A stretch of 64,000 nucleotides of DNA from Gimesia chilikensis (GTDB lineage Bacteria > Planctomycetota > Planctomycetia > Planctomycetales > Planctomycetaceae). Each line of letters starts with the position of its first letter. The first letter of the stretch is position 1. The notes below the pieces were generated by a model. That model was given only the letters and a program-made list of their open reading frames with translations. It made no database searches and was not told the DNA's origin. Positions 45,057 to 58,000 of the stretch are shown here, one piece after another. Position numbers and translations under genes: made by a program. The DNA lies in the NCBI RefSeq assembly GCF_008329715.1, contig NZ_VTSR01000020.1, positions 1 to 64,000 of the forward strand. Direction: 5' to 3'.

Positions 45057-47933
45057 CTAAGAATCGTCCCGGAAACTTTCTGTAATCAGCATTTCCTGTT
45101 CGAACTGATGGCTGCGACCAGAGCCTGTTGCCGGGCTGGCGCTCGCGGGACGATAAACCCCGTGCAGCGGATGACGCCCAAACAGGTTTCCTTTGAACCG
45201 GCAGTAAATGAATCGCCAGGCGCCCATGTTTTCCGGCTCTTCCTGAACCCAGTAAACCGGGGTTCCTTCCGGATAGGGTGCCAGGGCTGCTTCCAGATCT
45301 TCATGAGGCACCGGATAAAGCTGCTCGATTCGCACGATGGCCACATCGTCACGTTCGGTCTGACGACGGCGTTCGTTCAGATCATAATAGATCTTCCCGG
45401 TACACAGCAGAATCCGCTTCACTTTCTGCGGATTCAGATCGCTCGTATCGCCGATCACCTTCATGTAGGAACCAGAGGTCAGCGAACTGAAACTGGAAAC
45501 CGCATCGCGATGTCGGAGCAGACTCTTGGGAGTCATGACGATCAGAGGCTTACGCCACTTGCGGATGACCTGACGTCTGAGCAGATGGAAGAACTGGTCC
45601 GGCGTAGTCGGTACCGCAATCTGAATATTACTTTCCGCCGCCAGTTGCAGGAAACGCTCGAAGCGGGCACTGGAGTGTTCCGGCCCCTGACCTTCAAAAC
45701 CGTGAGGCAGCAGCATTACCATACCGCTGTAGCGCTGCCACTTGTCTTCTGCACTGACGATAAACTGATCGATGATGACCTGAGCCGCGTTGACGAAATC
45801 GCCAAACTGGGCTTCCCAGATAATCAGACCATCGGGACAGTCCAGGCTGTAGCCATAATCGAAACCTAAAACCCCTGCTTCGGAAAGCGGGCTGTTCACA
45901 ATCTCGACGGTGCCCTGCCCTGAAACCAGGTGCTTGAGCGGGGTGTACTTTTTACCGGTCTTCACATCGTGCAGTACGGCATGACGATGGCTGAAAGTAC
46001 CACGCTGTGCATCCTGACCGCTGACGCGAATCCGGTAACCTTCGGTCAGCAGTGACGCGAATGCCAGGGCTTCTGCCGTTCCCCAGTCCAGCTTCCGCTC
46101 TCCTGCGGCCATATCCTTACGGATCTGCAGCAAGCGTTTAATTTTCTTGTGTGGCGTAAAACCATCGGGCAATTCGGTCTGCTTCAGCAGCAAATTAGAG
46201 AGACTCTCCTCAGGAACTCCGGTATCGATCTGATCCGCGGGCAGTTCTTTTCCGCCGCGATAACCGGTCCAGATCCCGCCGGGCAGTTCGACCTTGTGAG
46301 GATAATTCTCGACCCGGGCAGCCGCCAGTTCGGATTCCAGATGCGAAACACTTTCTTCCTGTAACCGGTCGGCATCTTCTTCGGTGACCGACTTTCGTTC
46401 CAGCATCCGCTGCAGGAAGCTGTCGCGGACAGACGGCCGCTTGTCGATCACATCGTACATCAGAGGCTGAGTGAATGAAGGCTCATCCCCTTCGTTATGC
46501 CCACGACGACGATAGCAGTACATGTCGATGACCACGTCCCGATGGAATTCTTTGCGGAAATCCATTGCCAGACGGACAACCTGGGCCACTGCTTCCGGAT
46601 CTTCACCATTCACATGGAAGATTGGAATCTGCAGCATCTTGGCCACATCGGTCGCGTAGGTCGAAGAACGACTCTGTGCGGGGTCGGTGGTGAAACCGAT
46701 CTGATTATTCACGACTACATGAATCGTTCCCCCCGTGCGGTAGCCCCGCAGTTCGCTCAGGTTCAGGCTTTCCTGCACCACGCCTTCGCCGGCAAACGCG
46801 GCGTCACCGTGAATCAGCAGCACCATCCCCTTGGTCCGGTCAATGTTATGCCAGCGATCCTGTTTCGCCCGCATACGTCCCATGGCAACCGGGTTCACGA
46901 ATTCCAGGTGGCTCGGGTTGAAACAGAGCGTCAGGTGGACGTTGTGTCCGGATTCGGTCATCCAGTCCGAGCTGTAACCCAGGTGGTATTTCACGTCGCC
47001 GCGTCCCACGCTCATTTCCGGAACCGAATCTTCGTATTCGCGGAAAATCTCACGAGGCTTTTTGCCCATGATATTGGTCAGCACGTTCAGACGACCGCGG
47101 TGGGCCATACCAAAGACGATTTCATCGACCCCCTGCTCACCTGCTTTTTCAATCGCCAGGTCGAGCAGTGGAATCAGACTTTCTGCCCCTTCCAGCGAGA
47201 AGCTCTTCAGGCCGACATACTTTTTCTGAATGAATTCTTCAAAGCCGACGGCGTCGGTCAGTCGACGCAGAATCCGCAGCGCTTCGGGACGTTCGAACTT
47301 GAGGAAGTTCGCCGTACTTTCCATTCGGGTCTGCAGCCATTCACGGACACGCAGACTGTCGATGTGCATGAACTGCGCACCGATCGAACGGCAGTAGGTG
47401 TTTTTCAGCCACTGAATCATTTCCCGCAGCGTTCGCTGTTTCGGACCACCGAAAGTGGAGGTCGAAAAGACGCGGTCGTAATCCCGCTCCGAGAAATCGT
47501 AAAACTCGGGCATCAGTTCAGCCGGTGTTGCCCGCTTTTTCCCCAACGGATCGAGCGACGCCAGAATGTGTCCCCGCACGCGATAGTTACGGATCAACTG
47601 GTCCAGACGTTCCTGCCGGTCGGCGATCTTCATGGTCTGACGATCGATGGCTTCATTCCGGACGGGAGCCGGCGGATTGAACATCGAATGACGTTTGAAT
47701 GTGGGACCGAAACCCGGCTTGCGTTTACGGGCTGACTTCTGGGGGAACCTGGCAAAATAATTTCGCCATTCCTCGCTCACCGAACTGGGTGACTCCAGAT
47801 AGCTCGTGTAGAGGTCTTCTACGAAGGTTAACGATTCCGAGCTTAATTCGTTAATTAAATCTTCGGGCAGCGAAACATCGCTGTGCCCGTTGCCGTCATG
47901 ATGGGACGAAGCGGGATCTGGTTTATCTAACAT
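45057..47933 (-). CDS. sucA: 2-oxoglutarate dehydrogenase E1 component
   Basis: 958 aa (E. coli SucA is 933). Thiamine-diphosphate E1 of the 2-oxoglutarate dehydrogenase complex in the TCA cycle; decarboxylates 2-oxoglutarate and passes succinyl to E2. An N-terminal E1 segment ([22 protein letters not shown]) sits behind a polar extension. Then come [44 protein letters not shown], the transketolase-like domain ([41 protein letters not shown]) and the C-terminal EEPENMGAW. No sucB follows on this side. It is convergent with ftr (9 bp apart). Confidence 0.97.
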   Translation of the reverse strand: MLDKPDPASSHHDGNGHSDVSLPEDLINELSSESLTFVEDLYTSYLESPSSVSEEWRNYFARFPQKSARKRKPGFGPTFKRHSMFNPPAPVRNEAIDRQTMKIADRQERLDQLIRNYRVRGHILASLDPLGKKRATPAELMPEFYDFSERDYDRVFSTSTFGGPKQRTLREMIQWLKNTYCRSIGAQFMHIDSLRVREWLQTRMESTANFLKFERPEALRILRRLTDAVGFEEFIQKKYVGLKSFSLEGAESLIPLLDLAIEKAGEQGVDEIVFGMAHRGRLNVLTNIMGKKPREIFREYEDSVPEMSVGRGDVKYHLGYSSDWMTESGHNVHLTLCFNPSHLEFVNPVAMGRMRAKQDRWHNIDRTKGMVLLIHGDAAFAGEGVVQESLNLSELRGYRTGGTIHVVVNNQIGFTTDPAQSRSSTYATDVAKMLQIPIFHVNGEDPEAVAQVVRLAMDFRKEFHRDVVIDMYCYRRRGHNEGDEPSFTQPLMYDVIDKRPSVRDSFLQRMLERKSVTEEDADRLQEESVSHLESELAAARVENYPHKVELPGGIWTGYRGGKELPADQIDTGVPEESLSNLLLKQTELPDGFTPHKKIKRLLQIRKDMAAGERKLDWGTAEALAFASLLTEGYRIRVSGQDAQRGTFSHRHAVLHDVKTGKKYTPLKHLVSGQGTVEIVNSPLSEAGVLGFDYGYSLDCPDGLIIWEAQFGDFVNAAQVIIDQFIVSAEDKWQRYSGMVMLLPHGFEGQGPEHSSARFERFLQLAAESNIQIAVPTTPDQFFHLLRRQVIRKWRKPLIVMTPKSLLRHRDAVSSFSSLTSGSYMKVIGDTSDLNPQKVKRILLCTGKIYYDLNERRRQTERDDVAIVRIEQLYPVPHEDLEAALAPYPEGTPVYWVQEEPENMGAWRFIYCRFKGNLFGRHPLHGVYRPASASPATGSGRSHQFEQEMLITESFRDDS

Positions 47934-48325
47934 TCTGCCCTCTCCGGGCTGTAATTAAGAACAACCGACATACGCCTCCTGCATCTCAGGAAACCTGAAA
48001 GAGCAGGAGTTCTGTCGCAGTTACGGTTTCGAAAAGATACTACTTCTACGATATCCTATAAGATCTGAGATTGAAAGCGCATCACTCCAGACCTCTTGCA
48101 GTATCATAAATAAAGTTAGCAAACTGCCATACGCTTTCCTACTCAACCGCTGCCAGTCTTTTATTCAATTTTTCAGGAAAAACCAGAATATCAGTCACCT
48201 GACGAATGGATGCAAGGCCCCGCCCCTGCGGCCTGCCAGCGCAATAAAAAACCGGCTCCGTTACACCAGGTAACGGGCCGGTTCAGAAGATCGTTGCCTG
48301 AGAAACTCAGGCTGTCATCAATAGA
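47934..48325. other. Intergenic region between sucA and DUF3467 gene
   Basis: 392 bp; contains the terminator of the DUF3467 gene and presumably the sucA promoter. Otherwise nothing recognised. Confidence 0.5.
48245..48282 (-). terminator. Terminator of the DUF3467 gene
   Basis: On the minus strand AACCGGC-CCGTTA pairs with TAACGG-GCCGGTT (one unpaired base each side), then six T. Confidence 0.85.
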
Positions 48326-48691
48326 CTAGGTCTGCTGCTGACGCACGACGCGTTTCCGGATGTCTGTTTCCAGAACACCGAAGGCCTGCTCATGCCGCTG
48401 CAGAGCCATTGAGAGAGCACTCAACAGACGCTTGGCTGTGTAGTGATTCAGAATGATCCGCTGTCCCACGTTGATTTCAGTGTTGGCGGGATCCAGTGGC
48501 TGCGGGTTCAGTCCCAGGTCCAGAATCAACTCTTCTGGAGTACTGGAAACGCGACAGAAATTGGCATAGCTGGCAATGACATTTGCATCATTAACCTTGA
48601 CCTGCTGCTGCTGCTGAGCCGGGGCTTGAGCCTGTTCTGCAGCTGGTTCTGGTGTTGCTTCAGCTGGTTTGTCATCTTTCTTAGCACTCAC
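48326..48691 (-). CDS. DUF3467 protein
   Basis: 121 aa, GTG start with GAGGAG eight bases upstream. The first 30 residues are low-complexity (Lys, Glu, Ala, then a Gln run QQQQQ). The core has the DUF3467 pattern: [41 protein letters not shown]. This is a small cytoplasmic family found in many bacteria with no assigned role. Single gene with a strong terminator. Confidence 0.88.
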   Translation of the reverse strand: MSAKKDDKPAEATPEPAAEQAQAPAQQQQQVKVNDANVIASYANFCRVSSTPEELILDLGLNPQPLDPANTEINVGQRIILNHYTAKRLLSALSMALQRHEQAFGVLETDIRKRVVRQQQT

Positions 48692-49077
48692 GCTTGATTT
48701 CTCCTCAATGTTACAAAATCTGAAGAAGTTATTGGTTCCGGATATGGGACCTGTACGGACCGAGGATGAAGATCGCCTGCGGTAACAGGCAGTTCATCCC
48801 GGTAAAAAAAGATCAGTTCGTCCCGAGTTCCCTCAAGACACCTGAAACATAACATCGGCCTGTTCACTATTCAAGAACAGAAACCTAAGTCTTTCAAACT
48901 CTTACGAGACAGGGCATCGACCCTGACGAAAATTACTGTATGTTGTCAAAAAGCAACTCAATCGCCTATCTTTCCCACAGCAGCCAGTTGCCGTTGCACT
49001 TAAGAAAAAAGGCCCTGATATGTCATCATACGTCACATATCAGAGCCTGCTGAATTTAAATTCAGTGAATTAGCGAT
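48692..49077. other. Intergenic region after the giant gene
   Basis: 386 bp with the terminator of the giant protein gene at its right end and the ribosome-binding site of the DUF3467 gene at its left. Nothing else recognised. Confidence 0.5.
49005..49047 (-). terminator. Terminator of the giant repeat protein gene
   Basis: On the minus strand GGC-CTGATATGT arms (12 pairs, one mismatch) with an 11-nt loop, then six T. Confidence 0.85.
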
Positions 49078-52000
49078 TTAAAGTATGGGACCTGCCCAGT
49101 CTGAGAAGACTTCATCAAAGTTGCCATCTCCATCCTGATCCAGTCCTGTCAGCTGCCAGTCGGCAGGATCCAGCTCACTCAATTCGTGACCCAGAATCTC
49201 GCCGGATTCGATGATCGACAGGCCGTGTTCCCGCAGCGACTGAACGAACTCTTCATTCAGGCCTTCCAGCAGTGTCAGATCCAGTTCACTCGGCTCTGCT
49301 CCCTGGGAGAGCTGATTCAAGGTGTTCCAGACCTGATTCCAGATCACAGGCAGATTCGAGCCTGCAGGGTCACTCTGGCTTCCAGTGGCGTCGAAGCTGA
49401 CCTGAGCCAGTTCTACCAGGGGAGCCAGCGTCTGGACTGCTTCTGGCAGAACCGTTTCATCGCTGCCTGTCAGAGGCAGATTTGCCATCAGCGGAGCATT
49501 GACGCCCACCAGAATCTCGAAGTCGCCAGACGCAGCCGTCTCATGAGCGGTCTGCAGAATCAATGCATCCAGAATCGAAGGCAGTTTCCGCACACCCGGA
49601 TCCAGTGTCGCGTTCATGACGTCGCCGTCATGTACCGAATCATCCAGGTGCAGGCCATCGTCTGTCAGCGTTGCTTCAAATCCGTTGCCGACGAAACTCA
49701 GCGTACCACCTACGCCCACCTGAACGTGGCTTTCGAATGGTGCATAAGTGTCTGTGAAGCCGGCAACGTGACCGATTTCATGCAGCAGCACGGTCAACAG
49801 GTCGTAATGACCAACCGCATCGGAATTGATGTCAGCCGTGTAAGACACGCCCCCTTCCAGCTCGCCACCGCCAAAGGCAGTTGTCGAAATGTCAGAGTAC
49901 CAGCCCAGGCCGGCGGCATCGTCGTCCAGTGTCACAATCCCGGCGACAGGTCGTCCCTGTTCGTCGACTGCGGTGATCTGGCCTTCACCCAGTTGAGTGC
50001 CGCCCAGGTCAGTGATCACCAGCTGGATATCCAGAGGCTCATCCATTCCCAAAGCGTCCTGCCAGATGCTCAGTGCCGTATCCATTACCTGATCGATCGA
50101 AGAGTCACCACTGATGTTGGTGGTCTTACCATACCAGCGTTGCAGGAAGTTCGACGGGTAGACTACATCCCTGTCCCCGCCTTTCGAAACTCCATAGTTG
50201 GTGGCAAAGAACGTCAGGTCTTTGAAGTTGACATCACCACTCTTATCGGCATCCAGGGCCCAGACATAAGGTGAATCCGTATCGAGCACATTCTGGTTGT
50301 AGACCGAAGCCAGAATCGTCAGATCCTTGAAGTCAATGACATCATCATCATTCACATCATAGGCGATCGCCCACAGGTCTGTTTCGGGAGCATCGCCCAC
50401 CAGCAGGGTGGTCTCTGTGTCATCTGTCAGGCTGACACTCACATTGCTCAACGAGAGCCCCAGGGCATGTGGACCGATGAATTTATCCTCGAAGTCAATC
50501 GAGACATCATCCTGCTCCAGCGATTCAAACTTGACGCGGGCCAGCAGAGCCTTCTTGAGGTGCCCTGCTTTCTCGTATTGAGCCGTTCCGCTCAATCCGG
50601 TTACGACGCCGGTGGCATCATCAATGATTGCCTGCCCGTTGTCAGCAAACGCGGTACCAAATTCAATCGCCGTGGCGGTGAAGAAATCGGTGTTGTAATT
50701 CAGATCGGCAATCGCTGCAGTAATTCCCTGGGCATCTGCCGTTTCAACGTAGATTTCCACCCAGAAGGAACTCCACTCATCGATCCAGGTATCGCTGGTC
50801 GGCAGACTGCTGGTTTGACCATAGGCATCCAGCTGAGTCTGATCACGAACGACCGCCAGATCAACGGCTGTCCCGTCTTCCAGTGATGCATCAGTTATGA
50901 CAGCCTGCGTTCCATGCAGCGGTGCGGCACCATTCTGGACCGTGATATGCAGGTCGTAACTGCCCACATCCGAAGGATCAACGCCCGTCGGGCGTCCTGC
51001 GGTATCCGTTGGATCATATGAAACCGGGTCATCAAGGTCGTTATAAGCACTGATCCCGATAAAGAAATTACCCGCACTTCCCGTAGTGTTGGTGTAGGTG
51101 ACATAGGAATCAAAGTTGGACAGGAAACTGACAAAGTTTTCATCGGGTGCCAGATCGTCATCCGAGTAGGCGACTTCGTTTCCGGCTGCATCAAAGATCC
51201 GCACCACGCTGTCCAGTCCTGTCTCGAACTGGCTGGCGTCGATGTCGACGATCACACTGTCACCAGCTTCCAGGTAGACCTGGAACATATCGACGTCCAG
51301 CAGAGGGTCGGCAATGGAAGTGTTATTCCCGATGCCGCCGTAGTAGGTATTGGTCCCCGTGGTAGCTGCAGAAGAGGTGTCTAATCCGGTGGCATGAGCC
51401 GTGCCGATTGTGTCTCCATATTGATCGGTCGTCTCCTGATCCACGAGGAAGCGAGCAGTCGCGTAGCCGGTCAGTTTCAGCTCGACAGGATATCCCGCTT
51501 CGGTGTTGAAGTTGAGCACACGGCTGACAGGTATCACCAGTTCATACAGACCGGTGGAAATTTCCGTCAGTTTAGCCTGACTCCAGTCGGTCAGACCGGC
51601 TGGAACGCCTGCACCCGGATCGAAGAAGGACATAGTCTCACCGGCTGTGGACTCAACCGTATCACTGGCAACAAAATTACCAAAGTTCGGTACAACCAGC
51701 ATGGAATAAAGATCACCATTGGTCAAATTCCAGTTCTCGGAGATATTGAAGTTACCGCTGCCATCCAGTGCCTGAGTACTGGTGAGGACCTGCACCAGGG
51801 CATCCCGAATGGCAACTGACAGATCAGCCGGATTACCAGTCCCGTTGAAATTCGACAGCACGCCTTCCAATCCGAAATCAGCCAGTTCCTCTGTAGTTCG
51901 GTCATTATTCGCTGCTGTGCGATCAGGCAGGGCCAGCCCGGAGGGGTTGACCTCTATAAACGAATCCAGAATCTGAATCGTGGAAGGATTATCCACGTCG

Positions 52001-55000
52001 TCGAACAGGACATCCAGGCGACCACTCACGGTCGTACTGTCCAGCCCCAGATCCTGGGGAGTCAGAGTAACCTCTTGCCCATCGATAGTGATTTTACCTT
52101 CGATGTTGATGTTGGTCATATCCGTCTGGATCAGGAATTCGGAGGTCCCGAAATGTGACACCGAAGTACCAATGATATCAATCTGACTCAGATCGATTTC
52201 AGTACCGCGATTGACCAAATCTTCACCGGGTGTAATATTGACGGTATACTCAACCGGGTCGGCGTCTGCCGTCGGGGCGTTGGCGATAAATGTCGCGTAA
52301 CCGACCCGGGCATAGTAGCCGTCAGCCATGCCAGGCATCAGGGTGATCCCTGAGAAATCTTCAATTACCCCGGTGGCATTATTGATACCACCCACCTGGG
52401 TCAGGAGTCGGAAGGCACTCGCGACACCAGTGACATCGGCAAAATCACCAAAGGCTGCCGTTGTGTCATCCCATAACAGATCAAGCACAACAGAAGTAAT
52501 CGAGGAATTTTCTGTCGTCTGAGCGGCCAGAACCTGAGCCAGTTGATCACTGATCCAGATTTCAATATTGTAGCTGGCCCCCTCGACATACTGCGTCGTT
52601 TCAGCAGGCAGCGCACCGACGTCAGCCACCTCGGGAGAAACTGTGATGTTGGCACCAGAGAGTTTATTAATGGTGCCGCCGGTTCCATCCAGTTCAACCC
52701 GAATCGCCAGGCTGCCATCATACAGTTTATCCAGAATTGTACTGTTGAAGCCCTCGCCGGCAGCAAAGGTGCCGTGCAGGCTGTCATCAGTCAGGTCCAG
52801 TATGGGACTGTCATCGGCACCGACTGAGTTGTAGATCGTATAGACCACGGCGTTTCCGTTGGTGGTATCGACCAGTCGGACCGACTTCACATCATCATCA
52901 ATGGTACCAGTCTGAGAACCATCCAAATCAATTTCATAGTCAGTCAGATAAATCGAATACTCAAGGTCCGCATTCCCGTTGGTCAGATGGAACAAACCAC
53001 GTCCTTGAGAACCCAGACCGCCTTCGGCACGGAAGTACGTGAAGTCACGACCGCCGGAAAGCGTCGGCGTAGCGATCAACCGGATTTCCATGGTTTGCTG
53101 CGGGTCAGGAATCAACTGGAAGGTCGGCTCAAACGTTGGTGAAATCCCATCAGTCGACTCGGCACGCAGTGTGATATCCGTAGGCAGTCGTTCCTGGTCA
53201 GAGGCATAATCGGTGAACGTGATTTCCAGGATGTTATCGGTGATGCTCACACTTTCGACCCAGAAGTTTGCTGCAAATGAACCACTGCTGAGCAGGGTGT
53301 AGGTGATGTCATCACTGGCATCCGGATCATTAAAGTAATTATCCAGGTCAATGGTCACCGTCGACAGACCGTCGCTGTAAACATCATCCAGCGGTGCGGT
53401 CTGAACCAGGTCCTCGTTCGATCCGGTAATCGTCATCGTGACGGTGGCGGTATCCGAACTGCCGTTACCATCGCGAATCGTATAAGTAAACGTATCTGTT
53501 GCCGTATCGGTGGGCAGAATCAGGCTGGCGAACTGACCGTTTGGATTGTAAGTGAGTGTACCGTCCGCCTGCAGCGTCACGGTCGCCCCGGAATCGAGAG
53601 TGATCGCATTGCCGACCGTTGCGTTAACAGTGCCAAGCGTCGTATCGGTAATTTCAAAGACCGACAGATTATCATTCGTATCCGGGTCCAGATCGGGGCC
53701 ATTGCCGTTATCCAGACGCACATCAAAGTTCAAAGAAACATCTTTGGAAGTGGTCACGTCGTCATTTACCGCATCGACTGGGTCATTCACACCCTGGATC
53801 GTCACCGTAACCGTTGCGGTGCTGGTGCCACCTTCTTCATCAGTGATGGTATAAGTAAACGTTTCAGTCGCTGACTCACCGACGGCCAGATATTCAAACG
53901 CACCATTAGGATCGTACTCTAAGGCACCAGTTGACTGAATCGTAACAGCCGCACCAGAAGAGAGCATGAAGGCACCGCCGACGCTTCCGACACTGCCTCC
54001 CTGATTGATGCCGGTCACGGTGAACGAGTCACTAGCATCGCCGTCAGCATCGGCACCACTACCGTTATCAGAGAATACGTTTACGCCAGTCAGGGTCGTT
54101 TCCTCATCTGTCTGGAACGCATCCGCCTGGGCAACAGGGTCATCGTTGACACCGTTGATAGTGATGGTCAGCGTCTGGGAAACTGTTTCCCCGTTGTTGT
54201 CGGTGATATCGTAGCTGTAGGTAATCACTTCAGATTCACCGGCAGCCAGATAGCCGTAGAAGCTTGTGTCAATGTCCCAGCTCGAAGCCGTGGTCATTGT
54301 AATGCCGCCATCATTCCCGGCATTGGTTTTCAACAGATTGATTACAGAGAGCGTATCGGTTGCATCCACATCGGTGGTATTGGTCAGCAGATCCACGTTA
54401 ACGCTGCCATCATCTTCTGTGCTGGTAGAAGTTACCGGTGCACTGATAACGGGAGCATCATTCACCCCATCGATCTGAATATCGACAGAAGCGGAATCGG
54501 TCCCGCCGTTGCCGTCACTGATCGTGTAGGTAAAGGAATCGGTTGCCGTTTCACCGACCGCCAGGTACTCAAATGCCCCGTTCGGATTGTAGGTAAATGT
54601 ACCGTTCGACTGCATGGTCACGATGGCTCCGGAAGCAAGCGTAAATCCGCTGCCGATGCTGCCGGTTGTCATCCCCTGGCTGACGCCAATTACAGTCAGG
54701 ATATCACTTGCATCAACGTCACTGTCCACACCGAAGTTATTATCGACGAAGACATCGGCTCCGACGAGAGTTGTATCTTCATCAGTAGTCACTCTGTCGT
54801 GAACGGCAACAGGATCATCATTAACACCATCGATGGTAATGGTGACCGTAGCGGTATCGGTAACAGTCCCATCGCTGATGGTGTAGGTGAAGGAATCGGT
54901 TGTCGATTCGCCATCAGCCAGGTATTCGAATGAATTATTGGGATTGTAACTGAACTTCCCATCTGCCTGCATCGTGACGATGGCTCCGGAAGCAAGCGTA

Positions 55001-58000
55001 AATCCGCTGCCGATACTGCCGGTATTACCGCCTTCACTGACACCCACAACAGTCAGTGTGTCGTTTGTATCTACATCGCTGTCTACGCCACTACCATTGT
55101 CGATGAAAACATCGCCATCCGGCAGAGTTGTATCTTCGTTGGTAGTCACAGCATCATCGACCGCTTCCGGAGGATCATTCTGTCCATACACGAAGACTGT
55201 TACGGTCGCGGAATCGGTTCCGCCGTTACCGTCGCTGATGATATAAGTGAATGTATCGCTGGCAGACTCGGTGGCCCCCAGGTAATCGAAGGCTCCATTC
55301 GGATCGTAGTCGAAAGTACCGTCAGCCAGCACTGTCACAACCGCACCGGAGGCAAGCGTGAACCCGCTGCCCACAGTCCCCGTATTCACACCCTGACCGA
55401 TGCCAATCACGGTCAATACATCACTGAAATCGACATCAGTGTCTTCACCGTTTGAGTTGTCATCGAAGAGATTTTCGCCTGTGAGAGCGAAATCCTGGGT
55501 TGTGGAAAATTCGTCAGCAGCAGCCACTGGAGGATCATTCACACCTGTAATGGTAATCGTCACAGTTGCGGTATCAGTCGCCGTACCATCGCTGAGGGTG
55601 TAGGTGAATGAGTCTGTAACGGTTTCATCCACTGCCAGATCTTCAAAGGAATTATTGGGATCATAGGTAAACGTCCCATCTGACTGCAGTGTGACCACGG
55701 CACCAGAGACGAGCGTAAACGCACTGCCCACAGAACCGGCTCCACCACCATCACTGATCCCCGTTACGGATATCGTGTTGCTCGCATCGATGTCACTGTC
55801 GGCACCACTGCCGTTATCATCCAGGACATTTCCCCCATTGAGGACAGTATCCTCATTTGTGCCAAAGGCATCAGGAGCGGCTACCGGAGCATCGTTCGCA
55901 CCAGAGATGGTAATAGAGGCAATCAGTTGAACCGTGCCGCCATTACTATCTGTCACATCGTAATGGTACACGATGACGGCATCTTCACCAGCGGCCAGAT
56001 AGCCGTAAGCACTCGGATCAATGTCGAGCGAGTTACCGTTCACGGTGATACCAACATTGTTACCGCTGAACTTGACTATGTTAGTAGCCGACAGAACGTC
56101 TGTAGTATCGTCATCGCTTACATTCTGCAGCAGATCAATGCTGTAGCTACCGTCATCTTCAGTCACAGCAGAAGTGATGGTCAGGATCGAGGCAGTCGGA
56201 TCATCATTCACACCGAGGACGGTAATAGTAGCAGTCTGAGCAACTGAGCCACCGTTGCCGTCGATCACATTATAAGAGTACTCGATGACGGCGGTTTCCC
56301 CGGCTGCCAGGCTGTTGTAGGCATTGGGGGTAATCTGGAGCAGGTTTCCGTTGACAACAATTCCGCTGTCATCACCACTGGTCTTGGTCAGATTAGCGAC
56401 CAGCAGTGTGTCGCTCTGATCGATATCACTGGCGTGCGACAGCAGGTTGAGAGCGTAGACACCATCATCTTCTGTGGGAATAGACTCGACGCCCATCGAA
56501 ACGATCGGAGCATCATTTCGTCCGTCGATGGTAATTGAGGCAGTCTGTGAAACCACACCGCCGTTGCCATCGATCACCTCATAACTATAGGTAATTACTT
56601 CGGATTCACCGACAGACAGGTAGCTGTAGAAGCTCGGATCAACACTCAGCGATGTACCGCTGGGGGTAATCCCGCCGGCATTGCCTGCATTGGTCTGTAC
56701 CAGATTCTGGATCGTCAGCGTATCGTTCGTATCGACATCACTGGCATTGTCCAGCAGGTTCACACTGAAGCCGCCAGCATCTTCGTTACTGGCCGAGACG
56801 ACTGGAGCACTCACTGTGGGAGCATCGTTCACACCGGTCACGGTTACCTGTACGGTTCCGGTCGCGAAACCGCCACGCTCATCCTCGACTGTGTAGGTGA
56901 AAGTATCAACGGCAGTCTCACCCACGGACAGATAATTATAGGCAACCGTAGGATCGTAGCTGATGGTACCGTCCATGTTCAGAGTCAGTGCCGCACCACC
57001 ATTGGAGGTCATGCTGGGCAGACCGAAAACAGTCAGGTTATTGTCGTCGCCATCCGGGTCAGTATCGTTGGCCAGAACGTCGATGTTCGTGAGTTCGGTA
57101 TCTTCGTTGGTTGCCACGATGTCAATATTGGCGATCGGGGCCTGGTTGGCTGAAATGGTCAGCGTCACCGTGGCGACATCGACACCACCATTGCCGTCAT
57201 CAATTGTATAATTGAAGGAATCGGTCGCGGTGGCTAAACCAGTCAGACCATCAAACTGACCGTTAGGATCATAGGTAAATGATCCGTCATCGTTCACAGT
57301 CAACAGGGCACCGGATCCCAGTGTAATTTCCGTATTCACTGCGGCTGTCTGCCCATTCACCTCAGTGACATCAAAGGTGTCACTGGTATCAGGGTCACTA
57401 TCAACGCCACTGCCGTTGTTCGCGAAGACATTTCCGTTATACTCCTGCTCTTTGTTGACATCCACAGCGTCATCTTGAGCAACAGGAGCGTCATTCACAC
57501 CGGTAATTGTAATCGTGGCAGTCTGAGCAACTGAGCCCCCTTCACCATCGATTACGTTGTAACTATAAGTAATGACGGCAGATTCACCAACGGCCAGATA
57601 GTTGTAGGCACTCGGATCAATATCCAGTGAGTTGCCGTTGACCGTGATACCGCTGGCATCACCGCTGTCCAGTGTAAGACCACTGACATTCAACACATCG
57701 GTCGTATCCGGATCGCTGGCATTCGTCAGCAGGTCCAGGCTGAAACTGCCATCGTCTTCTGTCGCAGTCGTTGAGACGGCTGCACTGACGGCGGGGGCGT
57801 CGTTCACGCCCGTAATCGTAATCGTGGCAGTTTGAGGAACCGTGCCCCCTTCGCCATCAATCACGTTATAGGTGTAAGTAATCACGGCAGATTCACCGAC
57901 GGCCAGGTAGTTGTAGGCACTCGGATCAATGTCCAGTGAATTCCCGTTGATCGTGATTCCGCTGTCATCGCCGCTGTCCAGTGAAAGACCGCTGACATTC

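Noticed and set aside
46497-47735. 412-codon plus-strand frame opposite sucA
   Set aside because: sucA on the minus strand is unmistakable; the plus frame has no family features.
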